DNA of 64,000 nucleotides from Delphinapterus leucas (taxonomy: Eukaryota > Chordata > Mammalia > Artiodactyla > Monodontidae), in contig NW_022098001.1 of NCBI RefSeq assembly GCF_002288925.2, positions 3,092,660-3,156,659 on the forward strand, read 5' to 3'. The position numbers were made by a program, and so were the translations under genes. Positions 45,561-57,484 of the stretch are shown piece by piece (within the stretch, counting starts at the first letter, position 1; each line of letters opens with the position of its first letter). Below the pieces are notes generated by a model. That model was not told where the DNA came from and made no database searches. It was given only the letters and a program-made list of their open reading frames with translations.

Positions 45561-47945
45561 GACTGGACGGTGCCTTGGTAATAAAGTGTGGTTGACTTGT
45601 TCTCAAGCATTTTGGGGTCTTGAGCTTTGTTGAGGGTTATATCAAAGCTCAGAACCCACTCCCCACAAAGATAGTCACAAGCATAGCCACGTAGAATTCC
45701 TTACAGTGTTAGGTCAACAGGCTGGGTCTGAGATAATAACTTCTGTTGTGGTCTATGATTTTTCTGTCAATAAAACTTAGCTGATCCCAGGTTATGCCTA
45801 TATGAGTAGCAAACCCATCTATTTGCAACATCTACTATTTGGCTAGAAAATAACTTTCAATCTAGCAAAGCAATATCAAATTAAGAACAAAAAAGGGGCG
45901 AATAATCAAATGATTACTATAGAATGTTAACTTTAAAACACCACTGGGGCCAACTAAATCTACTAGTTCCATCCTAATTTGCATGATCAAACCAAATACA
46001 GTAGAAAAATTATTCCCCTTTTGTATCAGTGGTCAGGCTTTCAAAGCAGTTAATGCCTGCTTCTTTGTCTTCAGAAAAGATTTAAATGTAAGCCTTTCCA
46101 ACATGGAGATAATCAGCCACCGATAAATCAGTTTCTCTAAATTACGTTATTCTGTATCTATAATCAAAATCAATCACCAGTTTCCAGCTTCCAGTATAGT
46201 ATGTTTTAAGAGTGCATCCAAAATATGTGGTCAAGAATAGTTTATAAAGTCAGTGGTGTAACATATTATCTTTTAAACTTGGTGGAATAAAGACATAAAG
46301 AGAAAATAGCTTGTTTAAATCTATAGACTTTCCAGACATCCATGATGCAAAGGACTTTAAAATAGGAATTTAAAGCAGATGAACGCAACACCATTTTAGA
46401 TGTAGCGAACATGTTTAAATAGTAATAAAAACGTTTCTACTGAATTTTATCCTTAGTGATTTTTCAAAATTTAAAGGGGACTTGCCAGGTAAAAACATTT
46501 CTTGTCCATTGAAATGTTAGCAGTTAACCAATGAGTACTTATATGGCTAAAATATATGGATATTTAAAAATCATACTTGTGCAGTTATGCTCCTTTAAGA
46601 ATTTAAAGTGTAAGACAGCTTTATTACATTCAACCTCATAACTTACCCACAAATTAGATAAACAATGGAGCTGCCCTTGACGTTTTTGGAGGAAAAAGAT
46701 AAAGAGAAGGTGAAGGAAAACATTCAGACTAATATTTGTGGTCTTAATCCCACTAAAATTAATATAATTTTTGTTTGCAATTAAATGATACAAATGTTAT
46801 AAGAAGTGCTATGTAGAAGGAACCAAGCTAAAGGATGGAGAGAGAGCTGGTGGGGAAGGAGAAACCAGGCCTTCACCAACACTGTTGTTTTGATGATTTT
46901 TCTGAAAAATAGTGACATTGTAAGCCCCTAGAATGGGTTCTAACTTTTCTTCTCTTGGCACAGATTTCCAACGGGCATGTTATAAATGAGTCTGAACAAT
47001 GCCTTTAATAACTATCAACTGAGTGTGTCATTGCAACAAAGAAAGGCAGTGTTCTGGTTGGTTGGAATTCAATTGAGACTAAATTATGTAAAAGATAATA
47101 AAATATCTGCAGAATCTTTAACTGAATCAAATTATATCTGGCAAAATGAATAGATGAGGAAGCAGAAACAGGATTGATAGTAGTAATGTTTGAGTGTACT
47201 AGCAAATATAATTCTTATAGTGTTATTGAGTTGCTTCCATGAAATTATGGACATTTCCAATTTGGAGCTCATTTAAGTATTGCAATTCTTTTAAAAACAA
47301 ATTTTAGAAGCCTCTTCGTATATTTGAATCTATTTGGTGATTGTAATAGTACATTCTTCAAATGTTATTGCATTAACAAAATAATTTGAAATGACAGCTG
47401 CCCACAGATGGTTCAAATATGTGGAGCTGTGATCAAGTAAACTGTTTTTTGCTCGATTTTGATAGCAACTGCCTCTACTAGATTGTAAAATTGCCTCTTC
47501 ATATACCTTCTCTGAAATGGCTTTTTCTTTTATATTTATGTTAACTCTCATGGAGGTTAAATATATTTAAAGGTATGCTGTTTTCTATTAAATAACATAT
47601 ACAACTTTCCACTAATCTGTCTCAATTCTCTAAAAAGGAAAAATAAAGAAGTTAAAATAAAAATATGAAAGGCCTATTCCTAACAGAATATAATACACCC
47701 TTCACTTATTTATTTGTAGTGGAAAATACTGAAAAGACAGGGAATATAAATTAGATGTAGGAGATAGATAAATGGATTGGGAGAATTTGTTCATTCAGCT
47801 ACCACTATTAATAGGAAAAATGTGTAATTGATTATCTAAGCTGAGATACTTTTGAGAGTGAAATGGAAATGCTATTAGTAATTATGTTGGGACTATAGGT
47901 ATAAGTTGGGCTTTTCCAAAGCAAACTGGGTCATATGCTTACCCT
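45561..47945. other. Low-copy AT-rich DNA, nothing recognised
   Basis: A 2.4-kb stretch. Small frames at 46539-46793, 47005-47205 and 47330-47551 carry no recognised domain. Confidence 0.45.
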
Positions 47946-47949
47946 AATT

Positions 47950-48065
47950 ATTAAGCATCTGGTAACATACCAAGCATAGGGAGATTTTTTAAGTAAAAGA
48001 AGAATAATAATTGCTACCTTTGAGAATCTCGGAGTCTAGCATGTGAAAGGAATAACTGAGTCCTG
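47950..48065 (-). repeat. Possible L2 fragment, antisense
   Basis: 'taacataccaagcataggg...acctttgagaatctcggagtctagcatgtg' resembles antisense L2. Confidence 0.4.
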
Positions 48066-48435
48066 CAAAACTGATGCCTAGAATGCAGGAACACACTGCC
48101 TTGCCACCCAGTTGCCTTCAGTGATACCTTTTTCATCCCTTGTTCACGCTGAGATTAGCTTGGGGTCTGGGCATCCACTACCTCTATTTGGATATTTTTA
48201 TGGTTTGACTCAGGTCCGAGTTATAGCTCTCTTAATGGCTCTCTTTGGTGCCCCGTCTCCACGTGGTGGCCCAGGTTCTGTACACTCAAGTAGGAGTACA
48301 TGAACGCCTTCGTTATCAGAACTGCACATGCCCCAGAAATGCTTGTCTCAGCTTTGTTTGCTTACTCCCTGAGGATTTATGATATAAGCGGCATTGATTT
48401 TGATTTTCTACATTGGCACTTCCAAGTAGACAGTA
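48066..48435. other. Low-copy DNA, nothing recognised
   Basis: Less AT-rich than its surroundings. A 63-codon plus frame (48112-48303) is open but without a motif or exon boundaries I can support. Confidence 0.4.
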
Positions 48436-48439
48436 ATTT

Positions 48440-48692
48440 TTTAATTGTTTATAATATGCTGAGCACTGTTTTTGTATCTCAGTTTCCTTATATATATATA
48501 TGGACCCATGCAACCTTCAAAACAACCCTATGACATTGATTCTATCCTTACCTTTAATCTATAGATGAGGAAGCTGAGTTTCAGAGAGGTTAATTAACTT
48601 GTCCCAGGTACCCAGTTGATAAGCATGGGACAAGGATTCAAATCCAGAAATCTGCTTCTAAATTTCATGCTCATAACCACTTCATTTTACTG
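48440..48692 (-). repeat. MIR SINE, antisense, long copy
   Basis: 'ttcaaaacaaccctatgacattgattctatcc...atagatgaggaagctgagtttcagagaggttaattaacttgtcccaggtacccagttgataagcatgggacaaggattcaaatccag' is a good antisense MIR match. A (TA) run at 48489-48500 interrupts the left end. Confidence 0.9.
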
Positions 48693-49495
48693 GATTTGAC
48701 AGAATACCAGGCTCAGCTTGGAACTGGCATCCATGAATTAATCCTTACCATCAACTCAACTGAAATATAAGAAGGTTAAGTATTGTTAATCTCTTACACA
48801 GCTAAATTTGCTTCCTTTATACATGTTTATCTTCTCAAAAAGTATGTACGCTTAAAGATGAAGGAATCTGAAACTGCTTAGAGGGTACATTGTCCTTTCA
48901 CAAGATAAATATATACTAATGTTATTGGACAAAGGCAGGGGTCTATATTTTAAGGGTTGGAGAAAAGTTCACTATTTAAGCTCCAAAACCCACAGGAAAT
49001 CTACAACCCTTTATCCAACAGTGCAATCAGTTGTGTGGTCCAAGTATCCATCATTCCAAATATACCTCCCCAAAGAGCAAATGCAAATGATTGGTTCAAT
49101 CAAAATCTCCAATCTGGAATATTCTTTAACATGCTGGTCATATAAAGACGCCTGGCTTGTTACTATATTTTGAGTATATTAAACTATGCTTCAATTCCTC
49201 AACTCTAAATAGATGCAATTACTAGAATAGTATTAGATATCACAGAGACATGAAAAGCGTTCTCATGGCCTGCTATCTATATGAAGTTGAACTGCATGCC
49301 ATCAGAATATGCCAAGTACTCCTTGTAACTGTGTTTGTTGTTATTGCATCTTTGCTAACAATTAGAGTCCTTTTGCTTTTGACATGAATTGTTGAAAAGC
49401 ATTCTAAATTATTTTTTCATTCCTGTTGTCATAAATATAAACAAAAGATCTTAAGGTGACTCCACTAGTTTCTTAAGGATGGAGTATAAGGCAGT
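48693..49495. other. Low-copy DNA, nothing recognised
   Basis: No repeat or exon could be supported. Confidence 0.45.
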
Positions 49496-49499
49496 AAAC

Positions 49500-49640
49500 T
49501 TAAAATAAGAACTGAGTTCAATAGCTGTCTGTTCCTGTAACTTAATAGACATTGTTGAGCAAAACACTTAATCACTTATGTCCTGGTTTCCTAAACTGTA
49601 AAATGGGTGATGATTTCAGACTCATTTAAAATATTAGTTC
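49500..49640 (+). repeat. MIR SINE, plus strand
   Basis: 'gagcaaaacacttaatcacttatgtcctggtttcctaaactgtaaaatgggtgatgat' is the MIR core in sense orientation. Confidence 0.75.
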
Positions 49641-50285
49641 AAAATTAAGATGGCACAATGTGTATAAATATACTTTATAACATAAAGCTCTATGTAAATA
49701 TATACTCATATTAATATGAAATATGTGTAACTAGGTAGTGTGAACATACCCCCAGGTAAGACCTGAAAGTTGAATTTTCCACCTCTAATATTAGTATCTT
49801 TTTTTGTTACTGCATTTGAGTTCTTATAATTGAACATATTTGAATTCTGAGGTTGTGCTACACATTACTCTATCTGAACTAACCTGCAGTTCGTTAGGCT
49901 GTATGAGAAGCTGGTTGCTATGCGTATTTACATACTGTTAAATAATAAAAATAGTTACACCCCTTAGTTTGAGCTCTTGGTGTGCATTCTTTGGATACTA
50001 GAATCCTGTATTGTAAAGAGTTATAGTAGTAACTTGGTTGTGTACCCAGGTGATGTTCCTTTGTTTAGATTACATCAAAATTCTTAGAATCACAGCAGTA
50101 TTATATGAAATTACATGCGTTTTACTGGGACTATGTAGGGAATGTGATTTTTGTCATGATCATGTGATCCATGAGAAAATTAGTACTCTTAAAGTTGTCA
50201 CAGTAAAATGAAGCTTAGTCACATGTCAGAGAGAGGAAAATTGTTAAAATATCTAATTGAAAGAATAAGAGCAAAGAATAAAACT
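49641..50285. other. Low-copy AT-rich DNA, nothing recognised
   Basis: No repeat or exon could be supported. Confidence 0.45.
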
Positions 50286-50294
50286 TTATTGAAA

Positions 50295-52270
50295 CATTAC
50301 TCCCTTTATAACTTTTTAAATTTTGAAATAAGTGAAAAAGAAAATCTGGAAGAATAATGAAAGGAACCCCTATACCCAGACTTACCAAATTTTAACATTG
50401 GTTAATGTTAAATCCTGACACTTGATTATTCTGTCTCTCTGTATCTACATGCACACACAGACTATTTATATTTTCTGAACCGTTTGAAAGCATCCTGCAT
50501 ATATTAGACTATTTTAATCCTTAATGCTCAGTGTGAATTTCCTAAAAACAAGGACATTCTCTTAGATAAATTTTCTGAATTTGATTGTGGTGGTTAATAT
50601 TAATACGGTACTCTTACCTAACCTATAATCCACATTCCAACTTTGTGAATGGTATTATGTCCTTTATAGTGTTTTTCCCTCCTTTCAATACAGGTCCTGG
50701 TCTGGAATCACATATTGTACTTAGCTGCCATATCTCTAAGTCTCTTTTTATCTAAAACATATTCCTTAGCTTTTAGCTTTCATGACATTAATTTTTTAAT
50801 ACAGCGCAGTCATTTTATACAGATGATATCCAGTTTCACTTTGTCTGATACTTCCTTGTGATTATAGTCTGTTTCCCCCTTGCGCCTAATCTTGCTCTTG
50901 TCTTGTGGGGAGACACTTTAAAAACAATGTAAACATCTTATTCCTCATCAGACAATCCACTACCCCTAAGATTTATCATCTGTTCATAATTACTAAGTTA
51001 CTGCCTCAACCTAACTACTATGGCATTTGGTGGTTTTCAATCTCCACCACTCCCTAATTATGTATTTATGTATGTACATAGGTATGTATATATCTTTTGG
51101 ATTTTCAAACTTGAAAATATTTTTAACAGCAAAGTTCGTCCAGTTTACACTTATTGATTGCACTGCTATATATTTGCTCTCAACTGTATCATAATTTTAT
51201 ATAGTAATTACTATATTACATTTTATTTGCTGTTTTTCTTTCTCTATTGGACATGCTTTCTTTAATTTTATAAAATTTTCTCGGAATTTGCGAAGATTTG
51301 TATTTTTGTTTTAGTGCTTACCTTTGTATTTATAGTTTTATAAAGCCCCTAATATTTTTCTTTCTTACTTTCTTATGCAGTCTTTTTAAATTGCATCCTT
51401 TGATTCCCACCTATCATGTTTTCAACAACAGCAGCCTATTCCACTTTTCCCTTTCTCTTTCTTATTTTTAGTTGCAGTTTTCTTACTCTATAAATGTCAC
51501 ATAACACAAATGTTCTTCCTTCCATCTTCCCACTTGTGTTTTTGTCTTGGCTTTATAATTAGATATATTGTTTGCTCACCATTTATAAATGTTTTATGCT
51601 CACCATCGGGTTATGTTGCTAAAGTTTCCCTAGTTATTACTAGGTTGGATGACACTTATTTACTAGTAAATTCCTCAAGAGGGATATTTCTGAACAATAT
51701 TCCCTGATTACTTACATGTTTAGAACTATTTTTCTATAGTTCTGATAACTGAAGGACAGTTTGAACACAACATTCTTGGTTCACAAATCTTGGTTTCCTT
51801 GATTTCTTAAAAATACTGGTCTACTGTAACCTTGTTTTTTCATTTGCTTGAGAAGTCTGATATCAAGTTAATTTTTAAAAATCTTATAAGTTAGTCATCT
51901 GCATAGAGGCCCTGATAATATTTTTAATAGATATACAGTGGAAACTTTTGATTTATAGAATTTGTGTTTTCTCTTATATCCAGAAAGTTTTATTGGATTA
52001 GGAGTTTAAATATTCTGTTCCATGGATTTTCTTTCCCTAGAGACTCCAGTGATGTGTATATTAAACCCTCTTTGCTTGACTTCCTTTCAGCCACTTTCTC
52101 TTTGACCCTTTTTATTTCTTCCTTTATTTCATTCTCAGTTTCTTGGAAGTTATCATGCCTTTCTTCAGTATTCTTAAATTTTTACTTGAATCTCTTCTCT
52201 CTTGTGCATCTTATAATTTATTATTTACTTTGAAATGATATGAGTTTTCCTTCTATTCTGAAATTGATCA
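50295..52270 (-). mobile_element. Ancient L1-related element, possibly HAL1, antisense
   Basis: The left part (50295-51000) is the same type of antisense L1M 3' UTR as at 44.1 kb ('aattttaacattggttaatg', 'tttatattttctgaaccgtttgaaagcatcctg', 'aaaaacaaggacattctc'). The right part (about 51400-52270), with phrases such as 'gagaagtctgatatcaag' and 'agagactccagtgatgtgtatattaaaccctc', looks like antisense L1 ORF1 and its coiled-coil region. No ORF2 sequence was recognised between. A 3' UTR next to ORF1 without ORF2 is the plan of HAL1 (half-L1) elements, but an internally deleted L1M is equally possible. Confidence 0.5.
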
Positions 52271-53521
52271 ACTCTGGTTGCGCTTACTCCCTTTTTTCAT
52301 TTTTAAGCTTTGCTTGACATATATTTGAGAAAGAAAATGGTAAAATATTTAAAGTATATATCATGATTTGATATTCATATACATTGTGAAAGGATTTCTG
52401 TCATCTAGTCATACATAACCTCACATATTTACATTTTTTCTACTCTTCACCAAACTTTTATTATACAATAGTGTTGTTAACTACAGGCACCATGTAACAT
52501 TAGATTCTCAGATCTTGTCATCTTACGGCTAAAAGCTTATACCCTTTTACCACCTCTCCCTCTTTCCCCCACCACCCAAACTCTGGCAACTACTTTTCAA
52601 CTCAGTTTCTATGAATTTGATTTTTCTTTTTGGATTCCACGTGTAAGTGATACCATGCAGTATGTGTCTTTCTCTGTCGGGCTTATCTCACTCAGCATAA
52701 CGCCCCTCCAGGTCCATAAATGTTGTGGCAGATGGCAGGATTTCCTTTTCTCTCATGGCTGCACAGTTTATTATTTGTATGTACCACATCTTCTTTATTC
52801 ACTGATCTGTTGACAGATGCTTAGATTTTTTTCAATCATGGCAATTGTGAATAATGCTGCAATAAATATGGGAGTGAAGATACCTCTTCAATATATTGTT
52901 TTCATTTCCTTTGGATATATTCCCAGAGTGGATCATATGGTAGTTCTGCTTTTAATTTTATGAGGAAACTCTATACTGCTTTCCATAGTGGTTGAACCAA
53001 TTTACATTCCTACCAACAATGCACAAGGGTTCCATTCACTCCACATGCTCACCAACATTTGTTATATCTAGTATTTTTGATGATAGCAATCCTAACAGGT
53101 GTGAGGTGATATCTCATTGTAGTTTTGATGGGCATTTCCCTGGTAATTCGTGATGTTGAGCATCTTTTCATGTACCTGTGGGTCATTTGGATGTCTCCTT
53201 TGGGAAAACGTCTATTCAGTTCCTCTGCCAATTTTTTATTCATATTTTTTTCTATTTGTTTTTATTGACTTGTATGAGTTCTTTACATATTTTGGATATT
53301 AACACTTTTTCTGATATGGTTTGCAAATACTTTCAATTTATAGGTCGTCTTTAGCTTTGATCTGCTTTCTCAAGATTGCTTTGGCTATTTGGGGTCTTTT
53401 GTGATTACACACAAATTTTAAGATTGTTCTATTTCTGTGCAAAATGCCACGAAATTTTGATAAGTATTACACTGAACCTGTAGATTGTTTTGGGTAGTAT
53501 GGACATTTTCACAATATTATT

Positions 53522-53722
53522 ATTTTGTTTTTGGTACACGGGCCTCTCACTGCTGTGGCCTTTCCCGTTGTGGAGCACAGGCTCCTGACGCACAGGCCCA
53601 GTGGCCATGGCTCACGGGCCCAGCCGCTCCGCGGCACGTGGGATCTTCCCGGACCGGGGCACGAACCCATGTCCCCTGCATCGGCAGGTGGACTCCCAAC
53701 CACTGCGCCACAAGGGAAGCCC
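53522..53722 (-). mobile_element. CHR-type (CHR-2-like) SINE, antisense, nested in L1M
   Basis: Inserted into the reverse-transcriptase region of the L1M. The 12-bp sequence cacaatattatt occurs at both edges (starting at 53510 and 53723). The tail is an impure ttattattttgttttt. The body is the reverse complement of the young SINE, ending in gggaagccc. Reading frames here are SINE or SINE-L1 chimaeras. Confidence 0.95.
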
Positions 53723-54147
53723 CACAATATTATTTTTAATCCATGAGCATGGAATATCTTCCCATTTGTTTATGTCACCTTCCATTTCTTTTATCAATGT
53801 CTCATGATTTTCAGTGTACAGGACTTTTACCTTCTTGGTTAAATTCATTCCTAGGTATTTTAATCTTTTTAATGCAATTACAAATGGAAATGTTTCCTTA
53901 ATTTCTCTTAGAAATTGTTAAAGTATGAAAATACAACTGATTTTGGTACATTGATTTTTGTAACTTGCAAATCTACCAAATTCATTTATCTAACAATTTT
54001 TTGGTGGAATCTTTATGGTTTTCTATATATTATATCATTTCATCTGTAAATGGATGGTTTTAGTTCTTTTTTTCTGGTATGGATATCTTTTCTTTTTTGT
54101 TTAATTACAGTGGCTAGGACTTCTAGGACTATGTTGAATAAAAGTTT

Positions 54148-54211
54148 AGAGTGGGTACCCTTGCCTTGCTCTTGATAAGTTGAGAGTGGGTACCCTTGCC
54201 TTGCTCTTGAT
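54148..54211. repeat. Tandem duplication, two 29-base copies at 35-base spacing
   Basis: The block agagtgggtacccttgcc, continuing to cttgat, occurs identically at 54148-54176 and 54183-54211, separated by aagttg. It lies within the L1M reverse-transcriptase region, where a single copy is expected. Confidence 0.95.
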
Positions 54212-55574
54212 CTTAGAGAAAAAGCTTTCAGCTTTTCACCATTGAGCGTGATGTTAGCTGTAGGTTTGTCCTATATTGCCTTTATTATGTTGAGGAAGTT
54301 TTCCTCTCTACCCAGTTTTTTTGTTGAGAGTTTTTATTATGGATGGTGGTTGAATTTTGTCAAATGCTTTTTCTGTTAAGATGATCACATGATTTTTATC
54401 TTTCATTATATTAATGTGATGCATCACATTGATTGATTTGTGACTGTTGAATCATCCTTGCATCCCTGGAAAAAATCCCACTTGATCATGGTGTATAACC
54501 CTTTCAATGTATTGTTGAATTTGTTTGATATTTTGTTGAATAATTCTGCATCTGTGTTTATCAGAGGTATTGACCTGTAATTTTTTTTTTCTTTTCTGTA
54601 GTGTCCTTGTCTGGTTTTAGTAACAGGGTAATGCTGGCCTCATAAATTGAGTTTGGAATTTTTCTTTCTCTTCACTTTTTTGAAGAGCTTGAGAGGTAGT
54701 GTTATTAATCATTTTTTAAATGTTTGGTAGAATTCACCTGTGAAGCCATCTGGTCCTCGATTTTTGTTTGAGATATTTTTGATTACTGATTCAATTTCCT
54801 TGCTAGTAATTGGTCTATTCAGATGTTCTATTTCTTCCTGAATCAGTCCTGGAAGGTTGTGTGTTTCTAAGAATTTATTCATTTCTTCTACTTTGTCTAA
54901 TTTGTGGCATGCAATTGTTCATACCAGGCTTTTATGATACTTTGTTTGGTATCAGTTGTAATGTCTCCTCTTTCATTCAAATTTTACTTCAGTCCTCTCT
55001 TTTTTCTTTCTCAGTAAGTCTAGCTAAAGTTTTATCTGTTTTATTTATATTTTCAAAAAACAGCTTTTCATTTCATTGCTCTTTTCTATTGTGTTTTTGG
55101 TCTTTATTTCCTTCTTTCACTCTGATCTTTATTTCCATTCTTCTAATTTTGGGCTTAGTTCCTTCTTTTCTAGTTCCTTAAAGTGTAAAGATGGGTTGTT
55201 TATTTGTGATATTTCTTCTTTTCTTAATGGAGGCATTTATTGCTATAATCTTCCCTCCCAGAATTCTTTAGTTGCATCCCATAAGTTTTATGTTCATTTT
55301 ACTCAAGATAGTTTTTTCTCTTTTGATTTCTTCTTTGACAGAATGGTTGTTCAGTAGCATGTTGTTTAATCTCCACATGTTTGTGCATTTTTCAATGTTC
55401 AGAAAAGATGCTTGATTATGACTTCAATCTTAAGATTTGTTTTGTGGCCTAACATATGATCTATTTAGAGAACTTTCCATGTGCACTTGAGAAGAATATA
55501 TATTCTGCTGCTGTTGGATAGAATGTTCTGTAAATTTTTCAGTCCATGTGCCCTAATATGTTAAGTCCAATATT

Positions 55575-55640
55575 TCTAACTGATTTTCTAACTGATTTTC
55601 TAACTGATTTTCTAATGATTTTCTAACTTATTTTCTAATG
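55575..55640. repeat. 12-base minisatellite within L1M
   Basis: About 5.5 copies of tctaactgattt. The first three are perfect; later ones lose a C or change tgattt to ttattt. It has expanded within the endonuclease-coding region of the L1M. Confidence 0.95.
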
Positions 55641-57370
55641 GATCAGATATTGATCCATTGTTGAAAGGAGGATATTGAGGTCCCCTACTATTCTTGTATT
55701 GCTGTCATTTTCTCCCTTCAGTTCTGTTAATATTTGCTTTTTATATTTAAGTGCACCTATGCTGGTGCATAAATATTTACAGTTGTTATATCCTCTTGTT
55801 GGATTGACCCCTTTCATTATGTAATGATTTTCTCTGTCTCTTATGACAAACTTTGGCTTAAAGTCTATTTTGTCTGATAAGTATAGCTACCCCAGATTTC
55901 TTTTGCTTTCCATTTGCATGGAATTATCTTTGTCTATCCCTTCATTTGCAGTCTATGTGTGTCCTTAAAGCTGAAGTGAGTCTTGATAGGCATCATATAG
56001 TTTCATCTTATTTTTTTTAATCCATTCAGCCACTCTTTTAATTGGAGAATTTAGTCCATTTACATTTAAAGTAATTATTGATAGTATTGACTTGCTATTG
56101 TCATTCTGTTCATTGTTTTCTGGCTCTTTTGTAATTCCTCTGTGCCTTTATTATGCTCTTTACTCTTTAATGATATTCTGTAGTAGTATACTTATATTCC
56201 TTTCTCTTTATTATTTTTGTATCTACTCTAGGGTTTTTTGTATGTGGTTACTACAAGGCTATGTAAAACATCTTATATTTATAATAGTCTATTATAGATT
56301 ATATAACAACGTAAGATCGAAAGCATGCTAATGCTTTACATTTTACTCTCCCCCTCCTTCAATTTATGCTTTAATGTCATAATTTACATCTTTTAGCATG
56401 TGTATCCATTAAAAAATTATTGTAGGTATTGTTATTTTAATACTTTAACTTTCATACTAGAATTATAAGTGATATCCCTACCACCATGACAAAACATTGA
56501 ATTTCAGGGTATATTTACCTTTATCTGTGAGATTTATAATTTCAAACTTTTTTTTGTTACTAATTGGCATTCTTTTATTTCAATTTGAAGGGGCACCTTA
56601 AGATTTCTTGTAAGGTTGGTCTAATAGTAGTGAACTTCTTCAGCTTTTGCTTTTCTGGAAAACTCTTCCTCTCCTTCAATTCTGAAGGACAAACTTTACT
56701 GGCTATTGTATTTTTGGTTGACAGCCTTTTTTTTTTTTTTCTTTCACGTTAGCTCTTGGAATATATCATGCCACTCCCTTCTGGCCTGGAAAGTTTCTAT
56801 TGAAAAATCTGTTGATAGTTTTATGGTGGTTCCCTTGTATGTAACAGGTTGCTTTTCCCTTGCTGCATTTAAGACTCTCTCCTTGTCTCTAACTTTTTAC
56901 AGTTTAATTATAAGGTTTCTTGATGTCAGTCCCTTTAATTTCATCTTACTTGGAATTCTCTGGACTTCCAGGATTTAGATATCTGCTGTTCCTCAGGTTA
57001 GGATAGTCTTCAGCCATTATTTCTTTGAATAAGATTTTCCTCCCTTCTCTCTCTCTTCTCCTTCTGGGACCCTATAATGTAGATACTCGTTCATTTTGTG
57101 TTGTTCCATAAATCCTTTAAGCTCTCTTCACTCTTCTTTATTCTTTTTCTTTTTGTTCCTCTGATTAGATGAATTCTCTTTCCTTGTCTTTGAGTTTGCT
57201 GATTCTTTCTTTCTTCTACTCAATCTAGTCAACTCTTGAAGCACTGTATTGAATTTTTTCATCTGTTACTATATTCTTCAGCTCTGTGATTTCCATTTGG
57301 TACTTTAGGTACTTTTAAAAATACTTTCTCTTTGTTGAAATTCTCACTTTCTTCCTCCATTGTTCTTTCT

Positions 57371-57484
57371 GAGAAGGAAGGAAAGAGACAAGAAAAGGCA
57401 GAAACACAAAAGGTGACAAGGGAACAATGAAGAAAAAAAATACCAATATTGAGAGTGACCTAGGGATATGTATATAAACAGTAG
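57371..57484. other. Purine-rich spacer between two L1 elements
   Basis: A-rich sequence ('gaaggaaggaaagagacaag'). It may be remaining L1M 5' sequence or host DNA; I cannot tell. Confidence 0.4.

Larger units (their letters stand above)
52290..57370 (-). mobile_element. Long ancient L1M, antisense: 3' UTR, ORF2 and ORF1, interrupted by a SINE
   Basis: From left to right (3' to 5' of the element): 3' UTR 52290-52640 ('caccatgtaacattagattctcag'); ORF2 end 52640-53250; a jump at about 53345, where several hundred bases of ORF2 are missing; reverse transcriptase region 53365-54770; endonuclease region to about 55900, with a decayed GDFNT motif reading GDLNI on the minus strand; inter-ORF region; and ORF1 up to about 57370. 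The reverse-transcriptase FADD motif reads FTDE at 54039-54050. Many stops and frameshifts make it inactive. A young SINE at 53522 splits it. Two internal tandem duplications are listed separately. Confidence 0.88.
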
